From Microbacterium sp. ABRD28 (lineage in GTDB: Bacteria; Actinomycetota; Actinomycetes; Actinomycetales; Microbacteriaceae): 64,000 bases of DNA. The notes beneath the pieces were generated by a model. It worked only from the letters and a program-made list of their open reading frames with translations, made no database searches and was not told the origin of the DNA. Positions within the stretch are counted from its first letter, which is position 1. Each line of letters opens with the position of its first letter. Positions 17,043 to 27,948 of the stretch are shown one piece after another. The translations under genes and the position numbers were made by a program. The stretch lies in contig NZ_CP031015.1 of assembly GCF_003850245.1 (NCBI RefSeq), positions 2,294,001-2,358,000 of the forward strand. Reading direction: 5' to 3'.

Positions 17043-18332
17043 GGCGTCCGCCCGCGCCCCTCCGCGAAGCGCGAGGGGGGCGAGCGCCGAGGTCGCGATC
17101 ACAGCGATCGACACCGCCACCGCCAGTCCGCCGTACCCGATCCACCCGAGCACCAGACCCGCGAGGATCGCTCCGGCCGCCCCCACGAGGCTCATCAGGA
17201 AGTCGCTCGTGCCCTGGCGCCTGGTGCGGTGCGCCTCCGACGACGCCTCGGTGAGAAGCGCCGACCCCGCGACCGTCGACGCGCTCCATCCGAGGCCGAG
17301 GAGGATGAGTCCGACCGTCACCCAGAGAGTCGAGTCCTGTCCGAAGGAGGCCGTGACGAGCGCCGCGGCGAGGACGGCCTGACCGACGAGGATGGTCGGG
17401 ATGCGCCCGATACGGTCGGCGAGCAGACCGAACACGGGCGCGACGGCGTACATGCCGGCGATGTGGAGACTGATGGTGAAGCCGATCACCGTCAACGTCG
17501 CACCCTGGTGCAGCAGGTGGACGGGCGTCATCGCCATGACGGACACCATCACCCCGTGCGCCGCGGCGATGGCGAAGATGGCGTATCGCGCGGGCCAGGG
17601 TCGGTCGGCTCGCGGCGCGATGGCCGACCCGCCCGATGCCTCTCGGCTGATCACCAGCTGCTGCGCCGTGAGGAGCGGGTCGGGCCGGAGCGCCGTCAGG
17701 TACAGGACGATCGCGAGCGACTGTCCGAGAACGGTGAAGACATAGGGCCCGGTCAGGGCGGGAAGGCCGAGGAGGTCACCGACGGCCTCGCCGGGGCCGG
17801 TGAGATTCGGGCCGAGCACCGCGCCGATCGTCGTCGCCCAGACCACGATCGACAGATCGCGGCCGCGCGTGGCGTCGGTGGCGAGGTCGGCGGCGGCGAA
17901 GCGAGACTGCAGGTTCGCCGCCTGTCCCGCACCGACCAGCAGGAAGGCGACGAGCAGGAGGGGGAACGATGTCGCTGCCACGGCGGTGATCACGCCGGCC
18001 ACGCCGACGAGCGCGATCGCCATTCCCGAGGCCAGTGACAGCCGGCGCCCGCGTCGTCTCGCGAGCGCGGCGAGAGGCACGGCGGTGAAGGCCGTGCCGA
18101 GTGTGACGGCCGCGGCGGCGAGGCCTGACAGCGACTCCTCGCCCGAGACCTCGCCGGCGAGGATCGCGCCGAGCGAGATCGTCGCGCCGAAGGCGATGCC
18201 GCCGAGGACCTGCCCGGCCGAGAGCACCCGCACCGTCCGGCGCTGGATGACCGCCGCCGCTGCGAGATCGTCGCCGAACCCGGTCACCGGTCGTGAGCGC
18301 GATGAGCCCGCGGCATCCGGACTCCCGGTCAT
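17040..18332 (-). CDS. MFS transporter
   Basis: A 430 aa major facilitator with about twelve hydrophobic helices and a cytoplasmic N-terminal tail of about 35 residues. The loop after helix 2 ([18 protein letters not shown]) and its counterpart ([18 protein letters not shown]) are the MFS A-like motifs of the two halves. The substrate cannot be told; the closest general pattern is that of drug or small-molecule exporters. The ATG overlaps the stop of the upstream hydrolase gene by one base (TGATG), so the two are coupled. Confidence 0.88.
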   Translation of the reverse strand: MTGSPDAAGSSRSRPVTGFGDDLAAAAVIQRRTVRVLSAGQVLGGIAFGATISLGAILAGEVSGEESLSGLAAAAVTLGTAFTAVPLAALARRRGRRLSLASGMAIALVGVAGVITAVAATSFPLLLVAFLLVGAGQAANLQSRFAAADLATDATRGRDLSIVVWATTIGAVLGPNLTGPGEAVGDLLGLPALTGPYVFTVLGQSLAIVLYLTALRPDPLLTAQQLVISREASGGSAIAPRADRPWPARYAIFAIAAAHGVMVSVMAMTPVHLLHQGATLTVIGFTISLHIAGMYAVAPVFGLLADRIGRIPTILVGQAVLAAALVTASFGQDSTLWVTVGLILLGLGWSASTVAGSALLTEASSEAHRTRRQGTSDFLMSLVGAAGAILAGLVLGWIGYGGLAVAVSIAVIATSALAPLALRGGARADA

Positions 18333-19108
18333 CACCCCTCGCCGGCGGCGCGCGCGGTGTTTCGGAGGGTTCCGAGCCCCTCGATCTCGACGTCGACCGT
18401 GTCGCCGGCGGCGATCGGTCCCACCCCCGCCGGGGTTCCCGTCAGCACCACATCGCCGGGAAGCAGCGTGAACGCCGCCGAGGCGTAGGCGATGATGTCG
18501 GCGACGGAGAAGATCATGTCGGTCAACGGCGCGCTCTGCACCGTTTCGCCGTTGCGCCGCGTCGTCAGACGTGCCGGCGCCGTCGGGTCGAACTCGGTCT
18601 CGATCGCCGGCCCGAGCGGACAGAACGTGTCGAAGCCCTTGGCACGCGACCACTGTCCGTCGCTGCGCTGCAGGTCGCGCGCCGTGACGTCGTTGCCGAT
18701 CGTGTAGCCGAACACGTGATCGAGGGCGCGCGCGGCGGGGACGTTCTTGGTCACCCGGCCGATCACCGCCGCGAGCTCGCCTTCGAAGTCCACCCGCGCC
18801 GACTGCGGCGGGAGCACGATCGCATCACCGGGGCCGATGACGGCGGTGTTGGGCTTGAAGAACAGCAGCGGTTCGGCCGGCACGTCGTTGCCGAGCTCGG
18901 CTGCGTGATCCTGATAATTTCGACCGACGCAGACGATCTTCGAGCGCGGAATGACCGGCGCGAGCAGCGTCACCGCGCCGAGCGGCACCCGCTCCCCGGT
19001 CGTGTCGAAGCCGGCGAACATCGGGTCGCCGGCGAGGACGACGAGTTCGCCGTCGTCGACGATTCCGTAGCTGATCGTGTCGTTGTGGCTGAAGCGGGCG
19101 ACTCTCAC
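18332..19108 (-). CDS. Fumarylacetoacetate hydrolase family protein
   Basis: A 258 aa enzyme of the FAH superfamily, which includes acylpyruvate hydrolases, oxaloacetate decarboxylases and 2-hydroxyhepta-2,4-diene-1,7-dioate isomerases. Visible family motifs are [28 protein letters not shown] (metal ligands Glu), [10 protein letters not shown] and [14 protein letters not shown]. Its place between ilvE and gltX does not reveal the substrate, and a metabolite-repair role is possible. GTG start, with TAGGCT 6 nt before it and no Shine-Dalgarno, so probably leaderless. Confidence 0.88.
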   Translation of the reverse strand: MRVARFSHNDTISYGIVDDGELVVLAGDPMFAGFDTTGERVPLGAVTLLAPVIPRSKIVCVGRNYQDHAAELGNDVPAEPLLFFKPNTAVIGPGDAIVLPPQSARVDFEGELAAVIGRVTKNVPAARALDHVFGYTIGNDVTARDLQRSDGQWSRAKGFDTFCPLGPAIETEFDPTAPARLTTRRNGETVQSAPLTDMIFSVADIIAYASAAFTLLPGDVVLTGTPAGVGPIAAGDTVDVEIEGLGTLRNTARAAGEG

Positions 19109-19114
19109 CCGCTC

Positions 19115-19120
19115 AGCCTA
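19115..19120 (-). promoter_or_regulatory. -10 element of a leaderless hydrolase transcript
   Basis: TAGGCT lies 6 nt before the GTG of the fumarylacetoacetase-family gene. No ribosome-binding site is present. Confidence 0.5.
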
Positions 19121-19144
19121 GCGATCACCTCCGCCGCCGGACGG

Positions 19145-20251
19145 TCAGCCGTCGAGCCGCAGCAGCCACCCGTGGCGGTCTTCGCGCCGCCCGTACTGGA
19201 TGTCGGTGAGTTCTTCGCGGAGCGACAGCGCGAGTTCGCCCACGGGTTGCTCGTCGAGGAAGCCCTTGCCCTTCAGCACCCCGATCGGTGTGACCACGGC
19301 CGCGGTGCCGCACGCGAAGACCTCGACGATGTCGCCGGAGGCGACACCCTCGCGCCATTCGTCGATCGAGACCGCGCGCCCCTCGACGTGGTGACCGCGG
19401 TCGATGGCGAGCTGCAGGATCGAGTCGCGCGTGATCCCTTCGAGGATCGACTCCGACTGCGGGGTGACGATCCGCCCGTCCTTGAAGACGAAGATGATGT
19501 TCATCCCGCCGAGTTCCTCGACGTTGCGGTGCTCGTCGAGGAACACCACCTGGTCGCACTCGTTCTCGTAGGCCTCGGATTGCGGCAGCAGACTCGCGGC
19601 ATAGTTGCCCCCGGTCTTGGCAGCACCGGTGCCGCCCTTGCCCGCTCGCGAGTAGTCCTCGCTCAGCCAGATCGACACCGGCTGCACGCCGCCTTTGAAA
19701 TAGGCGCCTGCGGGGCTGGCGATGACGTAGTAGTTGACCTTGTGGGCGGGCCGCACGCCCAGGAACGCCTCCTTGGCGAACATGAACGGCCGGAGGTACA
19801 GGCTCTGGTCGGCACCGCCGGGCACCCATGCGCCGTCCACGGCGATGATCTCGCGCAGCGACTGGATGAAGTAGCTCACCGGGAGCTCGGGGAGGGCGAG
19901 CCGCCGCGCCGAGCGCTGCAGGCGCCGGCCGTTCTGGTCGGGACGGAAGGTGTGGATCGAACCGTCGGCGTGCCGATAGGCCTTGATCCCCTCGAAGATC
20001 TCCTGGCCGTAGTGGAGGACGGCGGCGGCGGGGTCCATCGCGATCGGACCGTACGGCTGCACCCGGGGCCGGTGCCACCCGCCGCCCACCGACCAGCAGA
20101 TGTCGACCATGTGATCGGTGAAGTGGGTGCCGAAGCCGGGGCTGGCCAGGATCGCGTCGCGCTCGGCCGGCGTCTTCGCCGCGAGATTCTTGGTGACGGC
20201 GAACTGCAGAGGAGCGAGGCCGGTATCGGGATCTGAGTCGATGAGCGTCAT
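19145..20251 (-). CDS. ilvE: Branched-chain amino acid aminotransferase
   Basis: Final step of valine, leucine and isoleucine synthesis: PLP-dependent transfer of the amino group from glutamate to the 2-oxoacids. Class IV (D-amino-acid-type) aminotransferase fold, 368 aa, the usual length for the actinobacterial type. YGQEIFEGIKAYR lies near the substrate pocket and the PLP lysine is in AAKTGGNYAAS. FACGTAAVVTPIG near the end is also diagnostic. ATG with AGGA 8 nt upstream. It follows leuB by 38 bp, and the two probably form an operon. Confidence 0.96.
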   Translation of the reverse strand: MTLIDSDPDTGLAPLQFAVTKNLAAKTPAERDAILASPGFGTHFTDHMVDICWSVGGGWHRPRVQPYGPIAMDPAAAVLHYGQEIFEGIKAYRHADGSIHTFRPDQNGRRLQRSARRLALPELPVSYFIQSLREIIAVDGAWVPGGADQSLYLRPFMFAKEAFLGVRPAHKVNYYVIASPAGAYFKGGVQPVSIWLSEDYSRAGKGGTGAAKTGGNYAASLLPQSEAYENECDQVVFLDEHRNVEELGGMNIIFVFKDGRIVTPQSESILEGITRDSILQLAIDRGHHVEGRAVSIDEWREGVASGDIVEVFACGTAAVVTPIGVLKGKGFLDEQPVGELALSLREELTDIQYGRREDRHGWLLRLDG

Positions 20252-20289
20252 GCGAGCATCCTGAGGTGTGTGGCGCGGAAGTGTCCAGG

Positions 20290-21342
20290 TTACGCCTGGA
20301 GGCGTGCGACGATGTCGTCGCCGATCTGCGAGGTCGTTCGCGGGGCGCCGCTGCGAGCGGCGATGTCCTCCTCGACCGCGAGGGTGACGCGATCGGCCTG
20401 AGTGCCGAGACCCAGGTGGTCCAGCATCAGTGCGACCGAGAGGATCGCCGCCGTCGGATCGGCCTTCTGCTGCCCGGCGATGTCGGGAGCCGACCCATGG
20501 ACGGGTTCGAACATCGACGGGAACGCCCCCGCGGGGTTGATGTTCCCGGAGGCGGCGAGGCCGATGCCACCGGTGACGGCGCCGGCCAGGTCGGTCAGGA
20601 TGTCGCCGAAGAGGTTGTCGGTGACGATGACGTCGAAACGACCGGGGTTCGTGACCAGGAAGATGGTGGCCGCGTCGACGTGGAGGTAGTCTACGGCGAC
20701 ATCCGGATGCTCCGCCGCAACCTCGCGCACGATGCGCTGCCAGATCGCCCCGGCGTGGACGAGCACGTTGGTCTTGTGCACCCAGGTCAGCCGGCGCGAG
20801 CGGCGCTCGGCGAGGTCGAAGGCATACCGGACGACGCGCTCCACGCCGAAGGCGGTGTTGACGGATGTCTCATTGGCGACCTCCTGAGGCGTACCCCGAC
20901 GAATCGCACCGCCGTTGCCGACGTAGGGGCCTTCGGTGCCCTCGCGCACCACGACGAAGTCGATGTCGCCGGGTTCTGCCAGCGGTGTCACCGAGCCGGG
21001 ATACGTCTTGGACGGCCGGAGGTTCACATAGTGGTCGAGCTCGAAGCGGAGCTTCAGCAGCAGGCCCCGCTCGATGTTGGCGTCCTTCAGTCGCGGGTCG
21101 CCCGGCACTCCGCCGACGGCGCCGAGCAGGATGGCGTCGTGCCCCGCGATCGCGGCGAGATCGTCATCGGTGAGGGTGTCACCGGTGTCGAGGTAGCGCC
21201 CGGCACCGAGCGAGAACCGGGTCCTGTCGAAGGTGACGCCACCTCCCGCCGTCACGGCGTCGAGCACCTTCTCGGCCTCGGCCACGACCTCCGGGCCGAT
21301 TCCGTCTCCGGGGATGACGGCCAGCTTCACCACACGCGACAT
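20290..21342 (-). CDS. leuB: 3-isopropylmalate dehydrogenase
   Basis: NAD-dependent oxidative decarboxylation of 3-isopropylmalate, third step of leucine synthesis. The 350 aa protein starts with the family block [17 protein letters not shown]. It has the substrate-binding Arg segment ([18 protein letters not shown]) and the signature region [22 protein letters not shown] chose ATG 21342 (AGGAG 5 nt upstream) over an upstream in-frame start at 21357. A strong hairpin stands between it and the preceding MFS gene. Confidence 0.97.
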   Translation of the reverse strand: MSRVVKLAVIPGDGIGPEVVAEAEKVLDAVTAGGGVTFDRTRFSLGAGRYLDTGDTLTDDDLAAIAGHDAILLGAVGGVPGDPRLKDANIERGLLLKLRFELDHYVNLRPSKTYPGSVTPLAEPGDIDFVVVREGTEGPYVGNGGAIRRGTPQEVANETSVNTAFGVERVVRYAFDLAERRSRRLTWVHKTNVLVHAGAIWQRIVREVAAEHPDVAVDYLHVDAATIFLVTNPGRFDVIVTDNLFGDILTDLAGAVTGGIGLAASGNINPAGAFPSMFEPVHGSAPDIAGQQKADPTAAILSVALMLDHLGLGTQADRVTLAVEEDIAARSGAPRTTSQIGDDIVARLQA

Positions 21343-21351
21343 CGCACTCCT

Positions 21352-21378
21352 GTTCATCGGACGCCTCGTCCGACGAAC
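21352..21378 (-). terminator. Hairpin between MFS gene and leuB
   Basis: A 12-bp stem (21352-21363 with 21367-21378, one G-U pair) with a 3-nt loop lies directly behind the MFS stop and ends just before the leuB Shine-Dalgarno. It is probably the terminator of the MFS gene. A role in leuB leader control cannot be excluded. Confidence 0.55.
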
Positions 21379-21385
21379 ACGACGG

Positions 21386-22924
21386 TCACGAGGCGCGGGA
21401 TCCCTTCAGAGTAGTGGCCGCAACGGCCGCGGCGAGGACGACCAGTCCTGCCCCGATGAGCGCGGTGACGCTCACCCCGGCGGAGAACGCCTGCGCCGCT
21501 GCCGCCTGCACGGCCTGCCCGGCGACCCCTCCGAGATCCGCCGCCGCCTCCACCGCCCCGGCGAGGGTCTCCTGAGCCTCCGCGGCCACGGCGGCCGGGA
21601 CGTCCTCGGGAAGTACCAGGTTCGATCGATAGAGCGCGGTCAGAAGACCCCCGAGCACCGTGGTCCCCAACACGGCACCGAGCTCGTACGCCGTCTCGGA
21701 CACCGCGCTGGCCGCGCCGGCCTTGGCGGGCGGCGCGCTGGCGAGGATCAGCTCGTTGGAGACGGTCTCGGCCGCGCCGATGCCCATCCCGAGCGCGACG
21801 AACGCGCCGATGAGGAGCCCGGGACCGGTGTCGTCCCCCGCCGCGGCGATGAGGAGGTATCCGAGCACCGAGAACGCCAGGGCCACCGGTACGACGATGC
21901 GGGGGGCGATCCGCTTGGCGATCGGCACCACCGTCAATCCCGCCGCGATCATCGCGGCAAGCCCCGGAACGAGCGCCAGGCCCGATTCCAGTGGTGTGAG
22001 CCCGAGGACGAGCTGAAGGTGCTGCGCGACGAAGAAGAGGAAGCCGACGAGCCCCACCACACTGAGGAGATTCACCACGAGCGCGCCGCTGAAGGTTCCC
22101 ACGCGGAACAGACGCATATCCAGCATCGGGTTGCGCACCCGCAACTGGCGGCGCACGAACAGGACGCCGAATCCCAGCCCCGCCAGGATCAGCAACGGGG
22201 CGGGCCCTGCCACCCCGTACACCGCGAGTTCCTTGATGCCGTAGACGACGGGGACCATCGTCGCCAACGAGAGCGCGATGCTGATGGGATCGATGCGTCC
22301 CGGGTTCGGATCCCGACTCTCGGGGACCAGGAGCGGAGCGAGGATCAGGAGCGGGATGAGGACGGGCACGGCCATGAGGAACACCGATCCCCAGGAGAAG
22401 TGCTCGAGGAGGATGCCGCCGACGATCGGTCCCAGCGCAGAACCCGCCGAGAACATCGAGGCCCATACCGCGATCGCGAAGCGACGCTGATCGCGATCGG
22501 TGAAGATGCTGCGCAGCAGCGAGAGGGTCGACGGCATCAGCATCGCGCCGAAGACGCCCATCCCGGCACGGGCGGCGATCAGCCATTCGGCGCTCGGCGC
22601 GAAGGCGGCGAGGGCCGACACCGTCGCGAAGCCGGTCGCGCCGAGCAGCAGCATCCGTCTCCGACCGAATCGGTCGCCGAGGGTCCCCATCGTGACCAAC
22701 AGGCCCGCGAGGACCAGGGGGTACGCGTCGATGATCCACAGCTGCTGCGTGCTCGAGGGGGCGAGGTCGGCGGAGATCGCGGGCAACGCGAAGCTCAGCA
22801 CCGTGTTGTCGACCGAGACCAACAGCACCGGGAGCATGAGGACGACCAGGGCCGCCCAGCCACGCCATCCCACCCGACGGCCTGCGGCGTCGGCGAGTTC
22901 GATCTCCTGTGTGAGTGTCATCAT
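21386..22924 (-). CDS. MFS transporter, DHA2 (14-helix) drug-exporter type
   Basis: A 512 aa proton-coupled multidrug-type exporter. About fourteen hydrophobic helices are visible. Motif A is [16 protein letters not shown]. Motif C of antiporters is approximated by [21 protein letters not shown], and helix 1 has the DHA2 motif [17 protein letters not shown]. It is divergently transcribed from a TetR regulator across a shared palindrome, the standard arrangement for an efflux pump repressed by its neighbour. Start at the first of two adjacent ATG codons (22924). The substrate is unknown. Confidence 0.9.
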   Translation of the reverse strand: MMTLTQEIELADAAGRRVGWRGWAALVVLMLPVLLVSVDNTVLSFALPAISADLAPSSTQQLWIIDAYPLVLAGLLVTMGTLGDRFGRRRMLLLGATGFATVSALAAFAPSAEWLIAARAGMGVFGAMLMPSTLSLLRSIFTDRDQRRFAIAVWASMFSAGSALGPIVGGILLEHFSWGSVFLMAVPVLIPLLILAPLLVPESRDPNPGRIDPISIALSLATMVPVVYGIKELAVYGVAGPAPLLILAGLGFGVLFVRRQLRVRNPMLDMRLFRVGTFSGALVVNLLSVVGLVGFLFFVAQHLQLVLGLTPLESGLALVPGLAAMIAAGLTVVPIAKRIAPRIVVPVALAFSVLGYLLIAAAGDDTGPGLLIGAFVALGMGIGAAETVSNELILASAPPAKAGAASAVSETAYELGAVLGTTVLGGLLTALYRSNLVLPEDVPAAVAAEAQETLAGAVEAAADLGGVAGQAVQAAAAQAFSAGVSVTALIGAGLVVLAAAVAATTLKGSRAS

Positions 22925-22926
22925 TT

Positions 22927-22948
22927 CTATACCGTCCGGTCGGTATAG
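22927..22948. promoter_or_regulatory. Palindromic TetR operator in a divergent promoter
   Basis: A perfect 8-bp inverted repeat, CTATACCG-N6-CGGTATAG, lies between the MFS exporter and tetR genes. On the minus strand it overlaps a TACTAT -10 hexamer (22950-22945). Binding would shut off the exporter and, more weakly, the regulator. Confidence 0.75.
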
Positions 22949-22974
22949 TATCAGAACCCACTCCGTCACGTCGA

Positions 22975-22980
22975 TACGAT
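22975..22980 (+). promoter_or_regulatory. -10 element of leaderless tetR transcript
   Basis: TACGAT ends 7 nt before the tetR ATG, which would make the mRNA leaderless. A weak GAGG also lies close to the ATG. Confidence 0.4.
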
Positions 22981-22987
22981 CGAGGCC

Positions 22988-23533
22988 ATGAGCAGACCGC
23001 CCCTCGCCCGCGAGAAGGTCCTCGATGCGTTCGAGGCGCTGCTCATCGATGAGGGCGAACGGGGGTCGACCCTCGACGCGACCGCCCGGGCCGCAGGGGT
23101 CTCCAAGGGTGGACTGCTCTATCACTACGCCTCGAAGGAGAGCCTCGAGCAGGCGCTGCTCGAGCGGCTCCACGCACTCGTCGATGCCGACGTGGCGGCG
23201 ACCGCCGCAGCGCCGGAGGGGCCGATCGCCTACTTCCTGCGCACGTCTGTGATGAACGACGACGCGCTGGATCGCGCTCTGCTCGCGGTGGCGCGCCTCG
23301 CTCAGGGCGGGAACGCCGCGGCCAGCGAGGCGCTGCGCGACGTTCGCGCGAAGTGGGCCGACGTGCTGCGCCCGCACACCCGTGACGCCGCGGCGCTGGA
23401 CCTGGTCATGCTCGTCAGCGACGGTCTCTACTTCAACAACGCCCTGGGCGGCGGGAACGTCCCCGGGCCGACGCCGCGCGGTAGCGCAATGGATGCCCTC
23501 GTGGGGCTCGTGGAGCGCGCCGCGGGCACCTGA
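22988..23533 (+). CDS. TetR family transcriptional regulator
   Basis: A 181 aa repressor. The N-terminal helix-turn-helix spans residues 8-55 (LDATARAAGVSKGGLLYHYASKE, the conserved TetR DNA-reading helix). The C-terminal domain contains the TetR_C-type ligand/dimer region, and YHYASKESL is typical. It should bind the palindrome at 22927-22948 and repress the divergent exporter until an exporter substrate or metabolite binds. It converges on serA with 10 bp between stops. Confidence 0.92.
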   Translation: MSRPPLAREKVLDAFEALLIDEGERGSTLDATARAAGVSKGGLLYHYASKESLEQALLERLHALVDADVAATAAAPEGPIAYFLRTSVMNDDALDRALLAVARLAQGGNAAASEALRDVRAKWADVLRPHTRDAAALDLVMLVSDGLYFNNALGGGNVPGPTPRGSAMDALVGLVERAAGT

Positions 23534-23543
23534 CCCGCTCCGG

Positions 23544-25148
23544 TCAGGACTCGGTGATGTCGATCTGCCGGAAGAGGTCGGCTCCGGTCGCGCGTCTCAT
23601 CTCGTCGAGGATCTCGTCGGGCACCGGCGAGTCGACGGTGAGCACGCTCAGCGCGCGCCCCGTGCCGTCGGGCTGCGCGACCTGCAGGGCCTCGATGTTG
23701 ATGTCGGCGTCGCCGAGGTACTTGCCGTAGATCGCCACGATGCCGGGGCGGTCGGCGTAGCGCATGACGACGTGGTGCCGTGCGATGGCGACCTCGATGT
23801 CGTACCCGTTGATGCCCACGACCTTCGGAACCATCCGCGTGCCCGCCAGCGTCCCGGCCACCGTGAGCACCGTGCCGTCGGAGAGGGTGCCACGCAGGAC
23901 CGTGATGTTCCGGTAAAGAGGGCTCTCGGCCTCGACGATGAGGCGGGCCTCGATGCCGCGCTGTTCGGCGAAGAGCGGCGCGTTGACGTACGAGACGTTC
24001 TCGCTGACGATGTTCGTGAAGATGCCCTTCAAGGCAGCAAGGCGATACACGCTGACGTCGTAGGCGGCGAGCTCGCCGCGCACCTCGATGTCGAGGCTGG
24101 TCAGAGCGCCGTGCGCGAGGGCGGTGAAGAACTGGCCGAGCTGCTCGACGAGCGCGATGCCGGGCCGAACGAACGGGTCGATGACTCCCCCGGCCACGTT
24201 GACCGCGTCGGGAACGAGGTCGCCCTCGAGAGCGAGCTTGACCGAGCGCGCCACCGAGACGCCCGCCTTCTCCTGCGCCTCCTCGGTGCTCGCCCCGAGA
24301 TGCGGGGTGCCGACGACGCCGGGCAAGGACACCAGGCGCGCGGCGACCGAGTCGGCCGCGGGCGGCTCGGTGGTGAAGACATCCAGGCCTGCGCCGGCGA
24401 TCACGCCGTTCGTGAGGGCGGTGTACAGGGCGTCTTCGTCGATGAGGCCGCCGCGGGCGACGTTCACCACGTAGGCAGAGGGCTTCATCAGCGCCAGCTG
24501 GTCGGCACCGATCATCCCCGTGGTCTCCGGGGTCTTGGGCATGTGGACGGTGATCGCGTCGCTCTGGCGCAGCACGTCGTCGAACGGCAGCAGTTCGACC
24601 CCGAGCTGCTGCGCACGCGCGGGCGTGACGTAGGGGTCGTAACCGACGACGCGCACACCGAAAGCGCGGAGGCGTTCGGCGACGAGCGCACCGATGCGGC
24701 CCAGACCGAAGATGCCGACGGTCTTCTCGAACAGCTCCACGCCGGTGAAGGCGCTGCGCTTCCACTGTCCGTCGGCGAGCGACGCGTGTGCGGCGGGGAT
24801 GTGACGGGCCAGACTCAGGATGTGACCCACGGTCAACTCGGCGGCGGAGATCACATTGGAGGTCGGCGCGTTCACGACCATGACTCCCCGCGCGGTCGCG
24901 GCCTTGATGTCGACGTTGTCGAGTCCGACACCCGCGCGGGCGACCACCTTGAGGTCGGGAGCGGCGGCCAGCGCCTCGGCGTCGATGCGCGTGGCGGATC
25001 GGACGAGCACGGCGCGCGCGTCGGCGAGTGCGGCCAGGAGCGCGGGACGATCGGTGCCGTCGACGTGGCGGACGTCGAAATCGGGCCCGAGGGCGTCGAT
25101 CGTGGCGGGCGAGAGCTGTTCGGCGATCAGGACGACGGGCTTCGACAC
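23544..25148 (-). CDS. serA: D-3-phosphoglycerate dehydrogenase
   Basis: First step of serine synthesis: NAD-dependent oxidation of 3-phosphoglycerate. The 534 aa length is that of type 1 enzymes, with substrate and NAD domains (Rossmann motif GIFGLGRIGALVAERL), an intervening ASB domain (about 315-455) and a C-terminal ACT domain (about 460-534) for serine feedback. Catalytic His sits in GVVGTPHLGAST. GTG start. A TAGGCT -10 candidate lies about 85 bp upstream, giving a leader of about 75 nt that contains a CCCGCC/GGCGGG hairpin. Confidence 0.97.
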   Translation of the reverse strand: MSKPVVLIAEQLSPATIDALGPDFDVRHVDGTDRPALLAALADARAVLVRSATRIDAEALAAAPDLKVVARAGVGLDNVDIKAATARGVMVVNAPTSNVISAAELTVGHILSLARHIPAAHASLADGQWKRSAFTGVELFEKTVGIFGLGRIGALVAERLRAFGVRVVGYDPYVTPARAQQLGVELLPFDDVLRQSDAITVHMPKTPETTGMIGADQLALMKPSAYVVNVARGGLIDEDALYTALTNGVIAGAGLDVFTTEPPAADSVAARLVSLPGVVGTPHLGASTEEAQEKAGVSVARSVKLALEGDLVPDAVNVAGGVIDPFVRPGIALVEQLGQFFTALAHGALTSLDIEVRGELAAYDVSVYRLAALKGIFTNIVSENVSYVNAPLFAEQRGIEARLIVEAESPLYRNITVLRGTLSDGTVLTVAGTLAGTRMVPKVVGINGYDIEVAIARHHVVMRYADRPGIVAIYGKYLGDADINIEALQVAQPDGTGRALSVLTVDSPVPDEILDEMRRATGADLFRQIDITES

Positions 25149-25278
25149 AGGGGCAGACCTTCGGTGCGGGCGCGAGCGGCGACGAGCGGCTGAGGGATGT
25201 CCCGCCGCACAGGGGGCGGGCAGCTGTCAGCCTATCGCGCGGGCTCGGGGGCCTCCGACCGTATGACGTCGGAGGACG

Positions 25279-25626
25279 TCACCCCAGAAGCTGGGCCCCG
25301 TACGTGTAGGCGTAGGCCAGGACGTTGACCCACAGCACGGCGACGACGGCCAGGCCGACCAGCAGAACGAGGGCGAACTCGCCGAGCGGTCGTCGGTAGC
25401 CCACCGCGAATGCCACCCCGAAGGCCACGATCGGGAAGACGATGGTGAACCCGAGCACGGCCCAGCCGAGCGCGTTCAGACCGAGCGGACCCGATGCCTG
25501 CGCGACGAGGAGGGTCACGGCGTTCCAGACCACGTAGGCGTAGAACAGCCCGAAGGCACCGCTGACGGCGACGGTGACCCAGACGGGCCGCCGTCGGGCG
25601 GGGGTGGCGGTGGAGGCGGTGGTCAT
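25279..25626 (-). CDS. Small membrane protein of unknown function (115 aa)
   Basis: Not recognised. The 115 residues contain three hydrophobic helices (about 17-40, 52-73, 83-108). Its ATG overlaps the stop of the next gene upstream as ATGA, so both are made together. Placement between serA and ilvC does not suggest a function. Codon usage matches the neighbours, so it looks like a genuine gene. Confidence 0.75.
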   Translation of the reverse strand: MTTASTATPARRRPVWVTVAVSGAFGLFYAYVVWNAVTLLVAQASGPLGLNALGWAVLGFTIVFPIVAFGVAFAVGYRRPLGEFALVLLVGLAVVAVLWVNVLAYAYTYGAQLLG

Positions 25627-26207
25627 GATCCGAAGGCTCCCACGACGATGAACGGCCAGGGGATGAGCAGGATGACACCGGCTGCCAGGAGCACCCAGCG
25701 CAGCCACGACGCGGAGCGGCGCGTGAGCGTGTAGACCGCGGTGAACCACAGCGCGGGAGCGGCGACCGCGAGCCCGACCGCGGCGGCGTTGCCCGTGGTC
25801 CACACCGGCGGCGCGACACCGTCGCCCGAGACGAGGAAGGAGGCGATCCCGTGGACGCGGAGTCCGCCGATCAGCCACCCGAGGGAGAACAGCAGGTAGA
25901 TGCCGCCGAGGATCCCCAGCGCGATCAGCGAGGCGTTGCCCATCCCCGCCGACGCGTCGCGCTCGGTGGCGATGTCAGCCGACGTCGTCTCGACATCTCT
26001 GTCGCTGTCGGTGTCGGGTTCCCGCGTCGGCGCGGCCGTCGCACGCGCCTCCTCCGCCGTTCCCGGGAGCTCTGCACTGCCCTTCCCCACCGCGCGGTAG
26101 CCCGGCGGCAGCGTGGGGAGGGAGCCCCTCCCCACGGGGGGCGGGTCGACCGGGGCAGGGTCGTCGTCGCCTTCCCAGCGGAAGGCGTCCTCGTCGCGCG
26201 ACGTCAC
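25623..26207 (-). CDS. Membrane protein of unknown function (194 aa)
   Basis: Not recognised. A long hydrophilic, Pro/Asp/Glu-rich N-terminus (residues 1-90, starting TSRDEDAFRWEGDDDPAPVD) precedes three hydrophobic helices (about 92-114, 133-155, 165-188). The N-terminal motif PPGYRAVGKGSAELP looks conserved in style, though I cannot name a domain. GTG start without Shine-Dalgarno; TAGCCT lies 6 nt upstream, so leaderless translation is likely. Coupled to the smaller membrane protein downstream, with which it may form a complex. Confidence 0.75.
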   Translation of the reverse strand: MTSRDEDAFRWEGDDDPAPVDPPPVGRGSLPTLPPGYRAVGKGSAELPGTAEEARATAAPTREPDTDSDRDVETTSADIATERDASAGMGNASLIALGILGGIYLLFSLGWLIGGLRVHGIASFLVSGDGVAPPVWTTGNAAAVGLAVAAPALWFTAVYTLTRRSASWLRWVLLAAGVILLIPWPFIVVGAFGS

Positions 26208-26213
26208 GGTTTC

Positions 26214-26219
26214 AGGCTA
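26214..26219 (-). promoter_or_regulatory. -10 element of a leaderless membrane-protein transcript
   Basis: TAGCCT lies 6 nt before the GTG of the 194-aa membrane protein. Confidence 0.5.
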
Positions 26220-26264
26220 CCGGGCCGGAGGTCTCCGCCATGCGACCGCGCCGCGCGAGACGCC

Positions 26265-26301
26265 ACACCGGCGGATTGCGACGTGCGCAATCCGCCGGTG
26301 T
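26265..26301 (-). terminator. Terminator downstream of ilvC
   Basis: A perfect 16-bp inverted repeat (26265-26280 with 26286-26301) with a 5-nt loop lies 16 bp after the ilvC stop. It separates the ilv genes from the leaderless membrane-protein pair. Confidence 0.8.
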
Positions 26302-26317
26302 CGTGGTCGGTCCGGCG

Positions 26318-27414
<1,097 letters not shown>

Positions 27415-27437
27415 GAGCGGCTTGCGAAAAAAGGGGT

Positions 27438-27947
27438 TCAGCCGCGGAGGACGCGCTCGGTGATGCTCTTCCCGCCGCGCCCGATGGCGAGCAGTCCCGA
27501 CTGCGCGAGCTCTTTGATGCCGAACGGCTCGACCGCGCGCAGGAACGCCTCGATCTTGCCCTTGTCGCCGGTGATCTCGACCACCACCGCATCGGGGGCG
27601 TAGTCGACCACCGAGGCGCGGAAGAGGTTCACCACCTCGAGCACGTTGGACCGGTTGGCGTTGTCGGCACGAACCTTGACGAGCATGTGCTCCCGCTGGA
27701 CGGATGCCGTGGCATCCAACTCGACGATCTTGATGACGTTCACCAGCTTGTTCAGCTGCTTCGTCACCTGCTCGAGCGGAAGTTCGTCGACGTCGACCAC
27801 GACGGTGATGCGAGAGAGGCCGGGGACCTCGGTCACACCCACGGCGAGGGATTCGATGTTGAACCCGCGACGGGCGAACAGCCCCGCGACGCGGGTGAGG
27901 AGACCGGGCTTGTCCTCCACCAGGAGGCTCAACACGTGGCTCGACAT
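27438..27947 (-). CDS. ilvN: Acetolactate synthase small (regulatory) subunit
   Basis: Regulatory subunit that activates IlvB and confers valine feedback. The 169 aa protein has an N-terminal ACT domain (VLSLLVEDKPGLLTRVAGLF) and the C-terminal ALS_ss_C domain (EITGDKGKIEAFLRAVEPFG). The ATG lies 1 bp after the ilvB stop, inside a CACATCTCCC context that gives a GGGAG ribosome site. Confidence 0.97.
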   Translation of the reverse strand: MSSHVLSLLVEDKPGLLTRVAGLFARRGFNIESLAVGVTEVPGLSRITVVVDVDELPLEQVTKQLNKLVNVIKIVELDATASVQREHMLVKVRADNANRSNVLEVVNLFRASVVDYAPDAVVVEITGDKGKIEAFLRAVEPFGIKELAQSGLLAIGRGGKSITERVLRG

Positions 27948-27948
27948 G

